Shown piece by piece: positions 1-6,323 of a stretch of 12,002 nt of DNA (positions within the stretch are counted from its first letter, which is position 1; every line of letters begins with the position of its first letter). Under the pieces are notes generated by a model, which was not told the origin of the DNA, searched no databases, and saw only the letters and a list, made by a program, of their open reading frames with translations. The position numbers and the translations under genes are program-made. This stretch comes from Gammaproteobacteria bacterium (GTDB taxonomy: Bacteria; Pseudomonadota; Gammaproteobacteria; SZUA-229). The stretch is from NCBI GenBank assembly GCA_026998145.1, contig JALTRC010000206.1, positions 1 through 12,002 on the forward strand, in the 5' to 3' direction.

Positions 1-327
1 CCCCTGTACGATGAACTGGGCTTTGAGGAAATGGCCTTTGAATCTCACCGCAAGGCCATGAGCAGTTTAAAAAAACATAAACCGGATTTCGTGGTAGCGG
101 AATTTTTTTATGGCTGGGGAAATAATTATGCCGGCGCCAACCTGGGTAATCTGGATGTGTTTTTATCCAGCCTGCAACGCTATGCGCCGGAGGCTAAAGT
201 GATTGTGATGGTGCATAAGGAAGAATATGAATATGCACTGAGGCTGGGTGAGTTATTTCCTTTATATAAAATTTTTGTGCAGCCGGTGGCGGAGTTTGAT
301 ATGCGGGAAGCTTTATTGGGGGAGTGA
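1..327 (+). CDS. C-terminal part of a receiver-like conserved hypothetical protein (5' partial)
   Basis: The frame is open from base 1 and ends at TGA 325-327, so only the last 108 residues are present. The pattern resembles a response-regulator-like alpha/beta fold: a hydrophobic strand in KPDFVVAEFFYGWG where a receiver would carry its phospho-acceptor Asp (here Ala-Glu), then KVIVMVHKEE as the next buried strand, then YKIFVQP followed by an amphipathic end resembling the last receiver helix. The canonical Asp and Lys of a working receiver are not convincingly placed, so it may be a degenerate, non-phosphorylated receiver. A similar AEF motif occurs in small uncharacterised gammaproteobacterial proteins, but this is recollection and was not searched. 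The first ATG inside the window (31) is internal because coding continues upstream of it. A family C repeat begins directly after the stop codon. Function unknown. Confidence 0.75.
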   Translation, partial: PLYDELGFEEMAFESHRKAMSSLKKHKPDFVVAEFFYGWGNNYAGANLGNLDVFLSSLQRYAPEAKVIVMVHKEEYEYALRLGELFPLYKIFVQPVAEFDMREALLGE

Positions 328-415
328 TTTTTTGACGCAGAGGCACGGAGGCACAGAGATTTTTTTGTTAGTGGATGGTTTATTTTTTTGACGCGAAGAC
401 GCGGAGGGCGCGAAG
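328..415 (+). repeat. Family C compound repeat, copy 1 (two T-tract-headed units)
   Basis: Two purine-rich units each follow a run of T. Unit 1 is at 334-358 (begins GACGCAGAGGCACGG) and unit 2 at 390-415 (begins GACGCGAAGACGCGG). The same two units in the same order, on the opposite strand, lie at 2004-2065. Unit 2 matches its partner at 25 of 26 positions. Unit 1 matches its partner at 20 of 25, all differences being purine transitions. The element starts immediately after the TGA of the preceding gene. Confidence 0.85.
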
Positions 416-442
416 TTTTTTGGGTGTTGGAGTTAAAGCTGA

Positions 443-476
443 GTAGGTCGGGTTATGCCTTTTTAACCCGACTTAC
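443..476 (+). repeat. REP-like palindrome, family A (single unit)
   Basis: A GTAG tetranucleotide (443-446) stands at the foot of a perfect 9-bp stem, GTCGGGTTA (447-455) with TAACCCGAC (464-472), loop 456-463. The GTAG head plus hairpin is the hallmark of REP elements processed by RAYT (TnpA-REP) transposases. It ends 4 nt past the stop codon of the minus-strand cytochrome gene and could act as its 3' stabiliser or terminator. Confidence 0.8.
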
Positions 477-480
477 TGAT

Positions 481-909
481 TCAGCGAATGCGGTAAGCGG
501 CATGGCATGCAACACAGGCAGATGTTATTTCAGTGAGCGCTTTATAGGCCGGTAAAGTTTCACCTTCCTGCGCTTTAATGGCAAACCGGCTTGCGGCTTT
601 ATGCATACGGGTGCCTGCATGGCGCATAGCTTCCGGCATAAACCCGGCCATATGACTTGCCCCATGTAATTTTAAAGAACTCATACCCAGGCGCGACTCT
701 GCAATATCTGCTGCCTGGTCCAGCTGGTCATTTGTCATTTTTAATAAAATCAGATTAATTGATTCCAGATGATCTCGCATATTTGAAAGCATATGGTTTT
801 GCATTATTTCTGGTAGCTTGACTAGTTGTCTTGAATCTTCAGCTGCGATTGAAAATTTGCCTGTTATGATAAGAGTAATAAAAAAAATGATTTGGAATGT
901 TTTACTCAT
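481..909 (-). CDS. Exported small c-type cytochrome-like protein (C-terminal CxxCH)
   Basis: 142 residues. Residues 1-23 form a Sec signal peptide (MSKT, then a hydrophobic run, cleavage probably after ITGKFSIAA), placing the protein in the periplasm. A single haem-attachment motif CVACH lies at residues 132-136, just before the C-terminus (ACVACHAAYRIR). A haem site at the end of a mostly helical ~120-residue protein is the layout of class II cytochromes (cytochrome c'/c556), four-helix bundles. The first mature helix is rich in Met and His (LPEIMQNHMLSNMRDHL), so a Met or His sixth ligand is possible. The middle contains a conserved-looking LGMSSLKLHGASHMAGFMP segment with further His and Met. 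Redox partner and role are unknown, and no respiratory complex genes are nearby. Haem binding is well supported by the motif; family assignment is inference. REP units lie on both sides of the gene. Confidence 0.8.
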   Translation of the reverse strand: MSKTFQIIFFITLIITGKFSIAAEDSRQLVKLPEIMQNHMLSNMRDHLESINLILLKMTNDQLDQAADIAESRLGMSSLKLHGASHMAGFMPEAMRHAGTRMHKAASRFAIKAQEGETLPAYKALTEITSACVACHAAYRIR

Positions 910-952
910 GTGTGGCCCTGTTTTGTGCTTTAAAATTTACCTTTGGAGATAC

Positions 953-1022
953 GTAGGTCGGGTTATGCTGTTTTAACCCGACGGATTTTGTCGGGTTACG
1001 GCTGGAGCCTAACCCGACCTAC
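953..1022 (+). repeat. BIME: two inverted REP units of family A
   Basis: Unit 1 (953-982) is GTAG plus the stem GTCGGGTTA/TAACCCGAC. Unit 2 (990-1022) is the same stem pair followed by CTAC, the complement of GTAG, so the two GTAG heads face outward. This head-to-tail inverted pair is the classical BIME arrangement. The stem sequence is identical to the unit at 443-476. It ends 4 nt beyond the stop codon of the minus-strand gene at 1027. Confidence 0.85.
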
Positions 1023-1026
1023 TCAC

Positions 1027-1722
1027 TTATATGGAATTTAGAATCCTCTGATTACGTTCATTAACGAATTTAAGCGCCTCACTTTCGTATGCTCTGTATT
1101 CAGTGACAGTGCTTGGAATAGGTGAGCCGTTAAAGTCATTATATGGCTTAGATATTTTTATTTTATTAAAATCAGAATACACGAGATCATCTAAATAGAA
1201 ATATTCTACATATCCACGGAAATCGACAAATAGTTCAAAAAATTCTGTGTAGCGAGCAAGAACATCAGTAAGAGGGCTTGAGTCGTTATTGTAATGACGA
1301 CGAATACACTCAAGAGTTAAATCAAAGCGATCGCCTACACTTCTTGTACAACCGCGAGCTTGATTGATAGTCCACTTCCCATCGATTTGATTTCTAGGAA
1401 AAATCATCATTCCGCCGATTGTATAGGTTTGAGCGTCGAAAGCTTCTAATTCGTTTTCTGAAATCATTGTTTGAATCTGGCTATTCCACTTAAATGTCGG
1501 TATTACTGCATCGCTAGAAAGTGAAAATTCACCAAGATCTGATTTATGATGAAGGTAGTGACCAGGGCTTTCATCACTAAGTAGAAATAGTTCTCCTGAA
1601 GGTAATGGCTTACTCCATAATCGTTTGTGATACTGACGTAGAGTCTTACTGAAGCTGTCTGGGTCTTTACCCTCAGGTGTGTCTTGTCTGAAATCGTATG
1701 TAATGTCGATGCCTGTGTTCAT
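1027..1722 (-). CDS. Conserved hypothetical protein (possibly DUF6994-like)
   Basis: 231 residues, soluble, with no signal peptide, membrane segment or recognised catalytic motif. It starts MNTGIDITYDFRQDTPEGKDPD and contains LRQYHKRLWSKPLPSGELF, a DLGEFSLSSDAVIPTF segment, YTIGGMMIFPRNQIDGKWTIN, and DRFDLTLECIRRHY followed by a DFRGYVEYFYLDDLV helix. The strings YHKxLWSKPLPSG and SDxVIPTF recall a family annotated as DUF6994, but that is from memory and unsearched; no function is known to me. The gene is visibly richer in A/T than nrdAB or hrpA, suggesting a different origin. The ATG at 1722 lies 14 nt after the stop of the upstream CWC gene, so the two are probably co-transcribed. No strong ribosome binding site precedes it, which fits translational coupling. 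Confidence 0.75.
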   Translation of the reverse strand: MNTGIDITYDFRQDTPEGKDPDSFSKTLRQYHKRLWSKPLPSGELFLLSDESPGHYLHHKSDLGEFSLSSDAVIPTFKWNSQIQTMISENELEAFDAQTYTIGGMMIFPRNQIDGKWTINQARGCTRSVGDRFDLTLECIRRHYNNDSSPLTDVLARYTEFFELFVDFRGYVEYFYLDDLVYSDFNKIKISKPYNDFNGSPIPSTVTEYRAYESEALKFVNERNQRILNSI

Positions 1723-1736
1723 ATCGCAAAAGTGAT

Positions 1737-1934
1737 TTATAAAGATTTTTCATAGGCATTTATTATGCTCCGCAAACACCCCAAACACAAACAATCCTCA
1801 TAATCCTCAGCCAGCTGTTCCATAACGTCTTCGGGCAGTTCAATCTGATTACACTGACACAATAACATAGTGCTGCTATTACATTCGAATTCCTCGCCAC
1901 AGCGGGGGCAGTTTTTTATTTCGGCTTTAGACAT
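1737..1934 (-). CDS. Cysteine-rich CWC-type small protein
   Basis: 65 residues with eight cysteines in a metal-site pattern: CPRC (residues 9-12), C18, CQC (26-28), and CLCLGC (48-53). This order (CPxC, FxC, CxC, then CLCxxCL near the end) matches the Cysteine_rich_CWC family of small presumed zinc-binding proteins; here the Trp of the eponymous CWC triplet is Gln. No catalytic role is known for the family. It is followed after 14 nt by the 231-residue hypothetical and probably forms a two-gene unit with it. The ATG at 1934 gives MSKAEIKNCPRC, placing the first Cys pair where family members have it. No strong Shine-Dalgarno is visible. The gene is real on family resemblance; function unknown. 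Confidence 0.8.
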   Translation of the reverse strand: MSKAEIKNCPRCGEEFECNSSTMLLCQCNQIELPEDVMEQLAEDYEDCLCLGCLRSIINAYEKSL

Positions 1935-2003
1935 CTGTGAAACCTCGCATGGAAGGCTGTGGACTCATCAATAACGACCCTTATTGGCAATTACCCCAAA
2001 ACA

Positions 2004-2072
2004 CTTCGCGCCCTCCGCGCCTTCGCGTCAAAAACAAAACCTCCGTGTCTCTGCGCCTCTGTGTCAAAAAAA
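2004..2072 (-). repeat. Family C compound repeat, copy 2 (inverted relative to copy 1)
   Basis: Read on the minus strand it is T-tract, unit 1 (2065 to 2041), T-rich linker, unit 2 (2029 to 2004), the same order as copy 1 at 328-415. Unit 2 differs from copy 1 at one of 26 positions. The T-tract starts directly after the nrdB stop codon (2073-2075), just as copy 1 starts directly after the stop of the first gene. The two copies bracket the accessory block 416-2003. Confidence 0.85.
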
Positions 2073-3236
2073 TCAATCCCAGTTTAAAGTCCCACCCGTC
2101 TGATACTCCGTCACCCGGGTTTCAAAAAAGTTTTTCTCTTTACGCATATTGGCCTGTTCATCCAGCCAGGTGAGTGTGTTTTCTGCGCCGGGAAATGGTT
2201 CGTCCAGCTTTAATGATTTCGCGCGGCGATTGGCAATATAGCGGAACTGACCAATATGATCTTCTGCCGTATAACCTAAAATAGGATCCCGTAAAATATA
2301 ATTGGCATAGGTGGATTCTGCCGCTTCCGATTCATCCCACATGGCTCTTACCGCCCTGGGGTCAAGGGTGATATTTTCTTCCTGAATAATCTGTTTTACC
2401 ACGCGGATACCAAAGGCGCAGTGCAGCACTTCATCGCGCATAATATATTGTAATTGTTCTGCGGTGCCGGTCATCAGCCCCCGTCTTTGTAAGGCAAAGA
2501 TGGGGCTGAAACCATTATAAAACCAGCAACCTTCAAACACACCGGCAAAGAACATATAGGACATAACAAATTCTTCCAGATCGTCCCGGTTCTTTAAATC
2601 AATATCCGCACGCAGGGCTGCGTCCAGACGTTGATTGGCCATTTGAATTTTCTGGTTGATTTCCGGCACAACACGATAACGATTATATATTTCACCCTGT
2701 TCAATACCAATGGATTCAATACAGTGCTGATATGTCCAGGTATGCAAGGCTTCTTCATAAACCTGACGGGCCTGATAAATTTGCAATTCCGGCGCTGTCA
2801 TTTTTTCCATTACCGCCAGGCCAATATTGCGCATGGCCAGAATATCGGAGGTGGTTAAATAGGCCAGTACATTTTCATATACATGCTTTTCTTCCAGTGT
2901 GAGGCCATAATGATAATCCTGTACATCTTTGGACATATTAATGTCTAAAGGTGTCCAGTGATTTTTATTGGCGTTTAAAAAAAACTCCCAGGCCCAGGGA
3001 TATTTAAAAGGTGCCAGTTGGTTTACATCGGTCTGGCCATTAATGACTCGCTTGTCTTCGGCTCTTACCGGCTTGATGGATTCATTATTGAAAAGCGGCG
3101 CAGCAGGTTTTACATCAATCTGCTCCCCATGATGCTGTTCAATATTGTCTGTGGTTTCTGTGACTCTGGCCGCTGGTGTTTCAATGGCCTTGTCTGGATT
3201 TTTAAATGCAGCGATTGGATCATCCCAATTTAACAT
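2073..3236 (-). CDS. nrdB: Class Ia ribonucleoside-diphosphate reductase, beta subunit
   Basis: 387 residues. NrdB houses the di-iron/tyrosyl radical cofactor that starts ribonucleotide reduction in NrdA, in the cytoplasm. All expected iron ligands are visible: D131, E162 and H165 (EALHTWTY), E235 (VFEGCW), E269 and H272 (RDEVLH). The radical tyrosine is Y169, seven residues after E162 as in E. coli Y122. W94 and the near-C-terminal Y378 (VTEYQTGG) match the radical-transfer pathway residues W48 and Y356. Residues 1-70 are a low-complexity, probably flexible N-terminal extension. The extreme C-terminus (LNWD) is the tail expected to dock on NrdA; the same tetrapeptide occurs at residues 2-5. 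The ATG at 3236 is preceded by GGAG at a normal distance. nrdB follows nrdA after 167 bp containing a BIME and a hairpin, so it is probably co-transcribed with nrdA, though its level could be set separately. Confidence 0.97.
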   Translation of the reverse strand: MLNWDDPIAAFKNPDKAIETPAARVTETTDNIEQHHGEQIDVKPAAPLFNNESIKPVRAEDKRVINGQTDVNQLAPFKYPWAWEFFLNANKNHWTPLDINMSKDVQDYHYGLTLEEKHVYENVLAYLTTSDILAMRNIGLAVMEKMTAPELQIYQARQVYEEALHTWTYQHCIESIGIEQGEIYNRYRVVPEINQKIQMANQRLDAALRADIDLKNRDDLEEFVMSYMFFAGVFEGCWFYNGFSPIFALQRRGLMTGTAEQLQYIMRDEVLHCAFGIRVVKQIIQEENITLDPRAVRAMWDESEAAESTYANYILRDPILGYTAEDHIGQFRYIANRRAKSLKLDEPFPGAENTLTWLDEQANMRKEKNFFETRVTEYQTGGTLNWD

Positions 3237-3263
3237 GCGTTTCTCCGAGTTTATTTTTAAGCT

Positions 3264-3281
3264 CCTCTTTTAACAAAGAGG
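3264..3281 (-). other. Stem-loop in the nrdA-nrdB spacer, upstream of nrdB
   Basis: A perfect 7-bp stem (CCTCTTT 3264-3270 with AAAGAGG 3275-3281) around a 4-nt loop lies 28 nt upstream of the nrdB ATG. In the mRNA it is followed by AGCUUAAAAAUAA, not a U-run, so it is a poor intrinsic terminator. It could be a processing or stability site. Structure is seen; role is inference. Confidence 0.55.
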
Positions 3282-3322
3282 GACTAAGGTAATGTCAGTA
3301 AGTTAAGCTTTTAAGCTGTTGC

Positions 3323-3397
3323 GTAGGGTGGATCAAACGCAGTGGATCCACCAGGGCGATTGTAAATGGTGGATCCGCTTTGCTTGATCCACCCTAC
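3323..3397 (-). repeat. BIME of family B inside the nrdAB operon
   Basis: Two inverted REP-like units. Unit 1 (3323-3352) is GTAG plus the stem GGTGGATC (3327-3334)/GATCCACC (3345-3352). Unit 2 (3368-3397) is GGTGGATC(C)/GATCCACC plus CTAC. GTAG heads face outward as in family A, but the stem sequence is unrelated. The two halves can also pair with each other into one long hairpin. It ends 6 nt beyond the nrdA stop codon. Confidence 0.85.
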
Positions 3398-3403
3398 AAA
3401 AAC

Positions 3404-6229
3404 TTACTGGCAGGCTTCACAGTCCGGGTCCAGTATTGAGCAGGCTTTAGGGGCTGCCTCCACTTCCGTCTGAGCCGTTTGATTCGCGGATTTTTCCATA
3501 TGGGTGGCGCCCAGTGAACGTAAGTAATAGGTGGTTTTTAAGCCTCTTACCCAGGCCAGTTTATATAACTGATCCAGTTTTTTGCCGGAAGCTTCCGCCA
3601 TATATAAATTTAAACTTTGTGCCTGATCAATCCACTTCTGCCGCCGTGATCCAGCTTCCACCAGCCAGCGGGCATCGATTTCAAATGCGGTGGCATACTG
3701 GGCTTTGATGTCATCCGGTATGCGGTTAATGGGCTGCACGGAACCATCGTAATATTTCAGGTCATTGACCATAACATCATCCCATAAATTACGCTGTTTC
3801 AGTTCATGCACCAGATGGGGATTGAGCACCGTAAATTCACCGGACAAATTGGATTTTACATACATGTTCTGATAAGTGGGTTCGATGGACTGGGACACGC
3901 CGCAGATATTGGAAATGGTGGCAGTGGGCGCAATGGCCAGGCAATTGCTGTTACGCATGCCGATGGTTTTTACCTGCTTGCGCAGGCTGTCCCAGTCCAT
4001 GGTTTGGGAATCATCCACCTGATAATAATTGCCCCGTTCTTCGCCCATGACCTTCATGGAATCAATGGGCAAAATACCCTGGCTCCATAAAGAGCCATCA
4101 AAGCTGGAATAGCGGCCCCGTTCTTCTGCCAGCTGGGTTGAGGCTTCAATGGCGTAATAGCTCACCACTTCCATGGAGCGGTCGGCAAACTCCACTGCCT
4201 GTTCCGAGGCATAGGCAATGTGCTGTTTATACAGTGCATCCTGAAAACCCATAATGCCCAGACCCACCGGGCGATGGCGCAGATTGGAATGACGCGCCTG
4301 GGGCACGGAGTAAAAATTATAATCAATTACATTGTCCAGCATACGCATGGCGGTTTTAATGGTGCGCTGAAGTTTTTCCCGGTTGATACCCTTTTCATCC
4401 ACATGCTGGGCCAGATTGATGGAGCCGAGATTACACACGGCAATTTCCTGATCATTGGTGTGCAGGGTGATTTCTGTACACAGATTGGAGCTATGCACCG
4501 CGCCCATATGCTGATTGGTATAGCGGATATTGCAGGGGTCTTTAAATGTCATCCAGGGGTGGCCGGTTTCAAATAACATGCCGATCATTTTGCGCCACAG
4601 ATCCTGCGCCTTAATTTTGCGGAAGATTTTAATCTCCCCCCGCTCGGCTTTGGCTTCATAGGCTTCATAGGCTTTTTCAAAAGCCTGACCGCTCAGATCG
4701 TGCAGTTCGGGCACCTCTTCCGGCGAGAATAATGTCCAGTCCTTTTCTTCCACCACCCGCTTCATAAACAGATCAGGAATCCAGTTGGCGGAATTCATAT
4801 CATGGGTGCGGCGGCGCTCATCGCCGGTGTTTTTGCGCAGCTCCAGAAAATCCTCCACATCAATATGCCAGGTTTCCAGATAGGCGCACATGGCGCCCTT
4901 GCGCTTGCCCCCCTGATTTACCGCAACCGCAGTATCATTGGCCACTTTCAAAAAGGGCACCACGCCCTGTGACTTGCCATTGGTGCCCTTGATATGGGAG
5001 CCCATGCCCCGCACCCGGGTCCAGTCATTGCCCAGACCGCCGGCAAATTTTGACAGCATGGCATTGTCTCTCAGGGAATTGTAAATGCCTTCCAGATTAT
5101 CCGGCACAGTGGTGAGATAACAGGAGGACAGCTGCGGTCGCAGGGTGCCGGAATTAAACAGGGTGGGCGTGGAGCTCATAAAATCGAATGAGGACAGCAG
5201 CTTGTAAAATTCGATGGCACGCGCTTCCCGGTCGATTTCATTGATCGCCAGTCCCATGGCCACGCGCATAAAAAAGGCCTGGGGCAGTTCAAAGCGGGTG
5301 CCGTCCCACTGGATAAAGTAACGGTCATATAAAGTCTGCAAACCCAGATAGGTAAAATTCTGATCCCGCTGGAAATCGATGGCATCGGCCAGTTTTTGCA
5401 AATCGAAGCGGGTCAGTTCCGTATCCAGCAATTCCAGCTCGGCGGCTTTGTGGATATAGGCTTTGAAATAATCCTTATATATTTCACTCATTTCGCTCTG
5501 GGATGCCTGGCTGTGATGGCCATTCACAAAACTCAGGGCTTCATGGCGCATATTGTCCAGCAGCAGACGGGCAGATACATAGCTGTAATTAGGCTCCCTG
5601 TCGATCAGGGTGCGGGCACTCATTACCAGCGCATCACGCAGATCCTCTTCCTTGATGCCATCAAACACACTGCGCATGACCTCTTTTAAAATGCCCTCGG
5701 CTTCCACATGCTCAAGGCCGCTAATGGCTTCATCAATACAACTGACCAGACGCTTTTCATCCAGTGGCTTGCGGCTGCCGTCCGACTGTTCCACCATAAT
5801 GGTGCTGCTGGCGGTTTCTTCCTCAACCGCCTGCTTTTCTTCCCGCTCACGGGCGCGCTCTTCCCGGTAGAGCACATAGGCACGAGCCACCTTGTGCTCG
5901 CCGGCGCGCATCAGCCACAGTTCCACCTGATCCTGAATGTCTTCGATATGAACAATATTGTTATCCGGCTGACGGCGGAATAATGCGTCAACCAGCTGAT
6001 CCGTGAGTTTTTCTACGGTCTCGTGGATACGGGAAGAAGCAGCGGCCGTGCCCCCTTCAACCGCAAGGAAGGCCTTGGTCATGGCCACAACAATTTTGCT
6101 GCGATCAAAAGGCGTGAGCTTGCCATTGCGGCGGATTACCTGATAAGGGCTGGCATCGGCCTGCTGGCTTTCGGTAAATTCGGTTAAGGGTGGTTGATTG
6201 AGAATATCGGCAGTTGTTGTCTGTTGCAT
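3404..6229 (-). CDS. nrdA: Class Ia ribonucleoside-diphosphate reductase, alpha subunit, with two ATP-cones
   Basis: 941 residues. NrdA reduces ribonucleoside diphosphates to deoxyribonucleotides using the radical supplied by NrdB. The first ATP-cone is at about 28-120 (VIRRNGKLTPFDRSKI), a second, more divergent one at about 143-232 (IMVEQSDGSRKPLDEKRL), then the reductase barrel. Active-site residues are in place: C370 and C599 (redox pair, SSCYLTT and VCNLGS), and N582, C584, E586 (NLCTE). Y901-Y902 (KTTYYLRS) continue the radical path. The tail carries C930, C937, C940 (CSILDPDCEAC), to be re-reduced by glutaredoxin or thioredoxin. E. coli NrdA is about 760 residues with one cone; the extra length here is the second cone, as in P. 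aeruginosa, where cones mediate dATP inhibition by oligomerisation. The start at 6229 is fixed by AAGGA 8 nt upstream. The leader carries NrdR boxes and a cobalamin riboswitch. Confidence 0.97.
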   Translation of the reverse strand: MQQTTTADILNQPPLTEFTESQQADASPYQVIRRNGKLTPFDRSKIVVAMTKAFLAVEGGTAAASSRIHETVEKLTDQLVDALFRRQPDNNIVHIEDIQDQVELWLMRAGEHKVARAYVLYREERAREREEKQAVEEETASSTIMVEQSDGSRKPLDEKRLVSCIDEAISGLEHVEAEGILKEVMRSVFDGIKEEDLRDALVMSARTLIDREPNYSYVSARLLLDNMRHEALSFVNGHHSQASQSEMSEIYKDYFKAYIHKAAELELLDTELTRFDLQKLADAIDFQRDQNFTYLGLQTLYDRYFIQWDGTRFELPQAFFMRVAMGLAINEIDREARAIEFYKLLSSFDFMSSTPTLFNSGTLRPQLSSCYLTTVPDNLEGIYNSLRDNAMLSKFAGGLGNDWTRVRGMGSHIKGTNGKSQGVVPFLKVANDTAVAVNQGGKRKGAMCAYLETWHIDVEDFLELRKNTGDERRRTHDMNSANWIPDLFMKRVVEEKDWTLFSPEEVPELHDLSGQAFEKAYEAYEAKAERGEIKIFRKIKAQDLWRKMIGMLFETGHPWMTFKDPCNIRYTNQHMGAVHSSNLCTEITLHTNDQEIAVCNLGSINLAQHVDEKGINREKLQRTIKTAMRMLDNVIDYNFYSVPQARHSNLRHRPVGLGIMGFQDALYKQHIAYASEQAVEFADRSMEVVSYYAIEASTQLAEERGRYSSFDGSLWSQGILPIDSMKVMGEERGNYYQVDDSQTMDWDSLRKQVKTIGMRNSNCLAIAPTATISNICGVSQSIEPTYQNMYVKSNLSGEFTVLNPHLVHELKQRNLWDDVMVNDLKYYDGSVQPINRIPDDIKAQYATAFEIDARWLVEAGSRRQKWIDQAQSLNLYMAEASGKKLDQLYKLAWVRGLKTTYYLRSLGATHMEKSANQTAQTEVEAAPKACSILDPDCEACQ

Positions 6230-6237
6230 TTTTCAGT

Positions 6238-6242
6238 TCCTT
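6238..6242 (-). promoter_or_regulatory. Ribosome binding site of nrdA
   Basis: AAGGA on the minus strand, 8 nt before the ATG at 6229, decides the nrdA start. It lies 12 nt after the 3' foot of the leader hairpin 6254-6296, so a change in leader folding could affect its accessibility. Confidence 0.75.
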
Positions 6243-6253
6243 GGGCGCACAGA

Positions 6254-6296
6254 CAATGGCTTGAGCCAGCCACAACACAGGCTGACGCATCCATTG
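6254..6296 (-). promoter_or_regulatory. Leader hairpin between riboswitch and nrdA start (candidate expression platform)
   Basis: An outer 6-bp stem (CAATGG 6254-6259 with CCATTG 6291-6296) and an inner 5-bp stem (CAGCC 6267-6271 with GGCTG 6280-6284) share one axis, with an 8-nt terminal loop. It lies between the cobalamin aptamer and the Shine-Dalgarno. No U-run follows, so if the riboswitch uses it, translational rather than termination control is more likely. The hairpin is seen; the role is inference. Confidence 0.5.
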
Positions 6297-6323
6297 CCCT
6301 GACGCGGGGCTGGTGGACGTTTG

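Noticed and set aside
328..415. Repeated units considered as a CRISPR array.
   Set aside because: Only two degenerate units with a T-rich linker, no uniform direct repeat and spacer periodicity, and no cas genes nearby.
1937..2173. A 78-codon plus-strand frame across the family C repeat and the nrdB end.
   Set aside because: It is composed of repeat and antisense nrdB sequence.
3264..3281. Stem-loop upstream of nrdB as an intrinsic terminator.
   Set aside because: The stem is short and A/U-rich, and no U-run follows in the mRNA direction.
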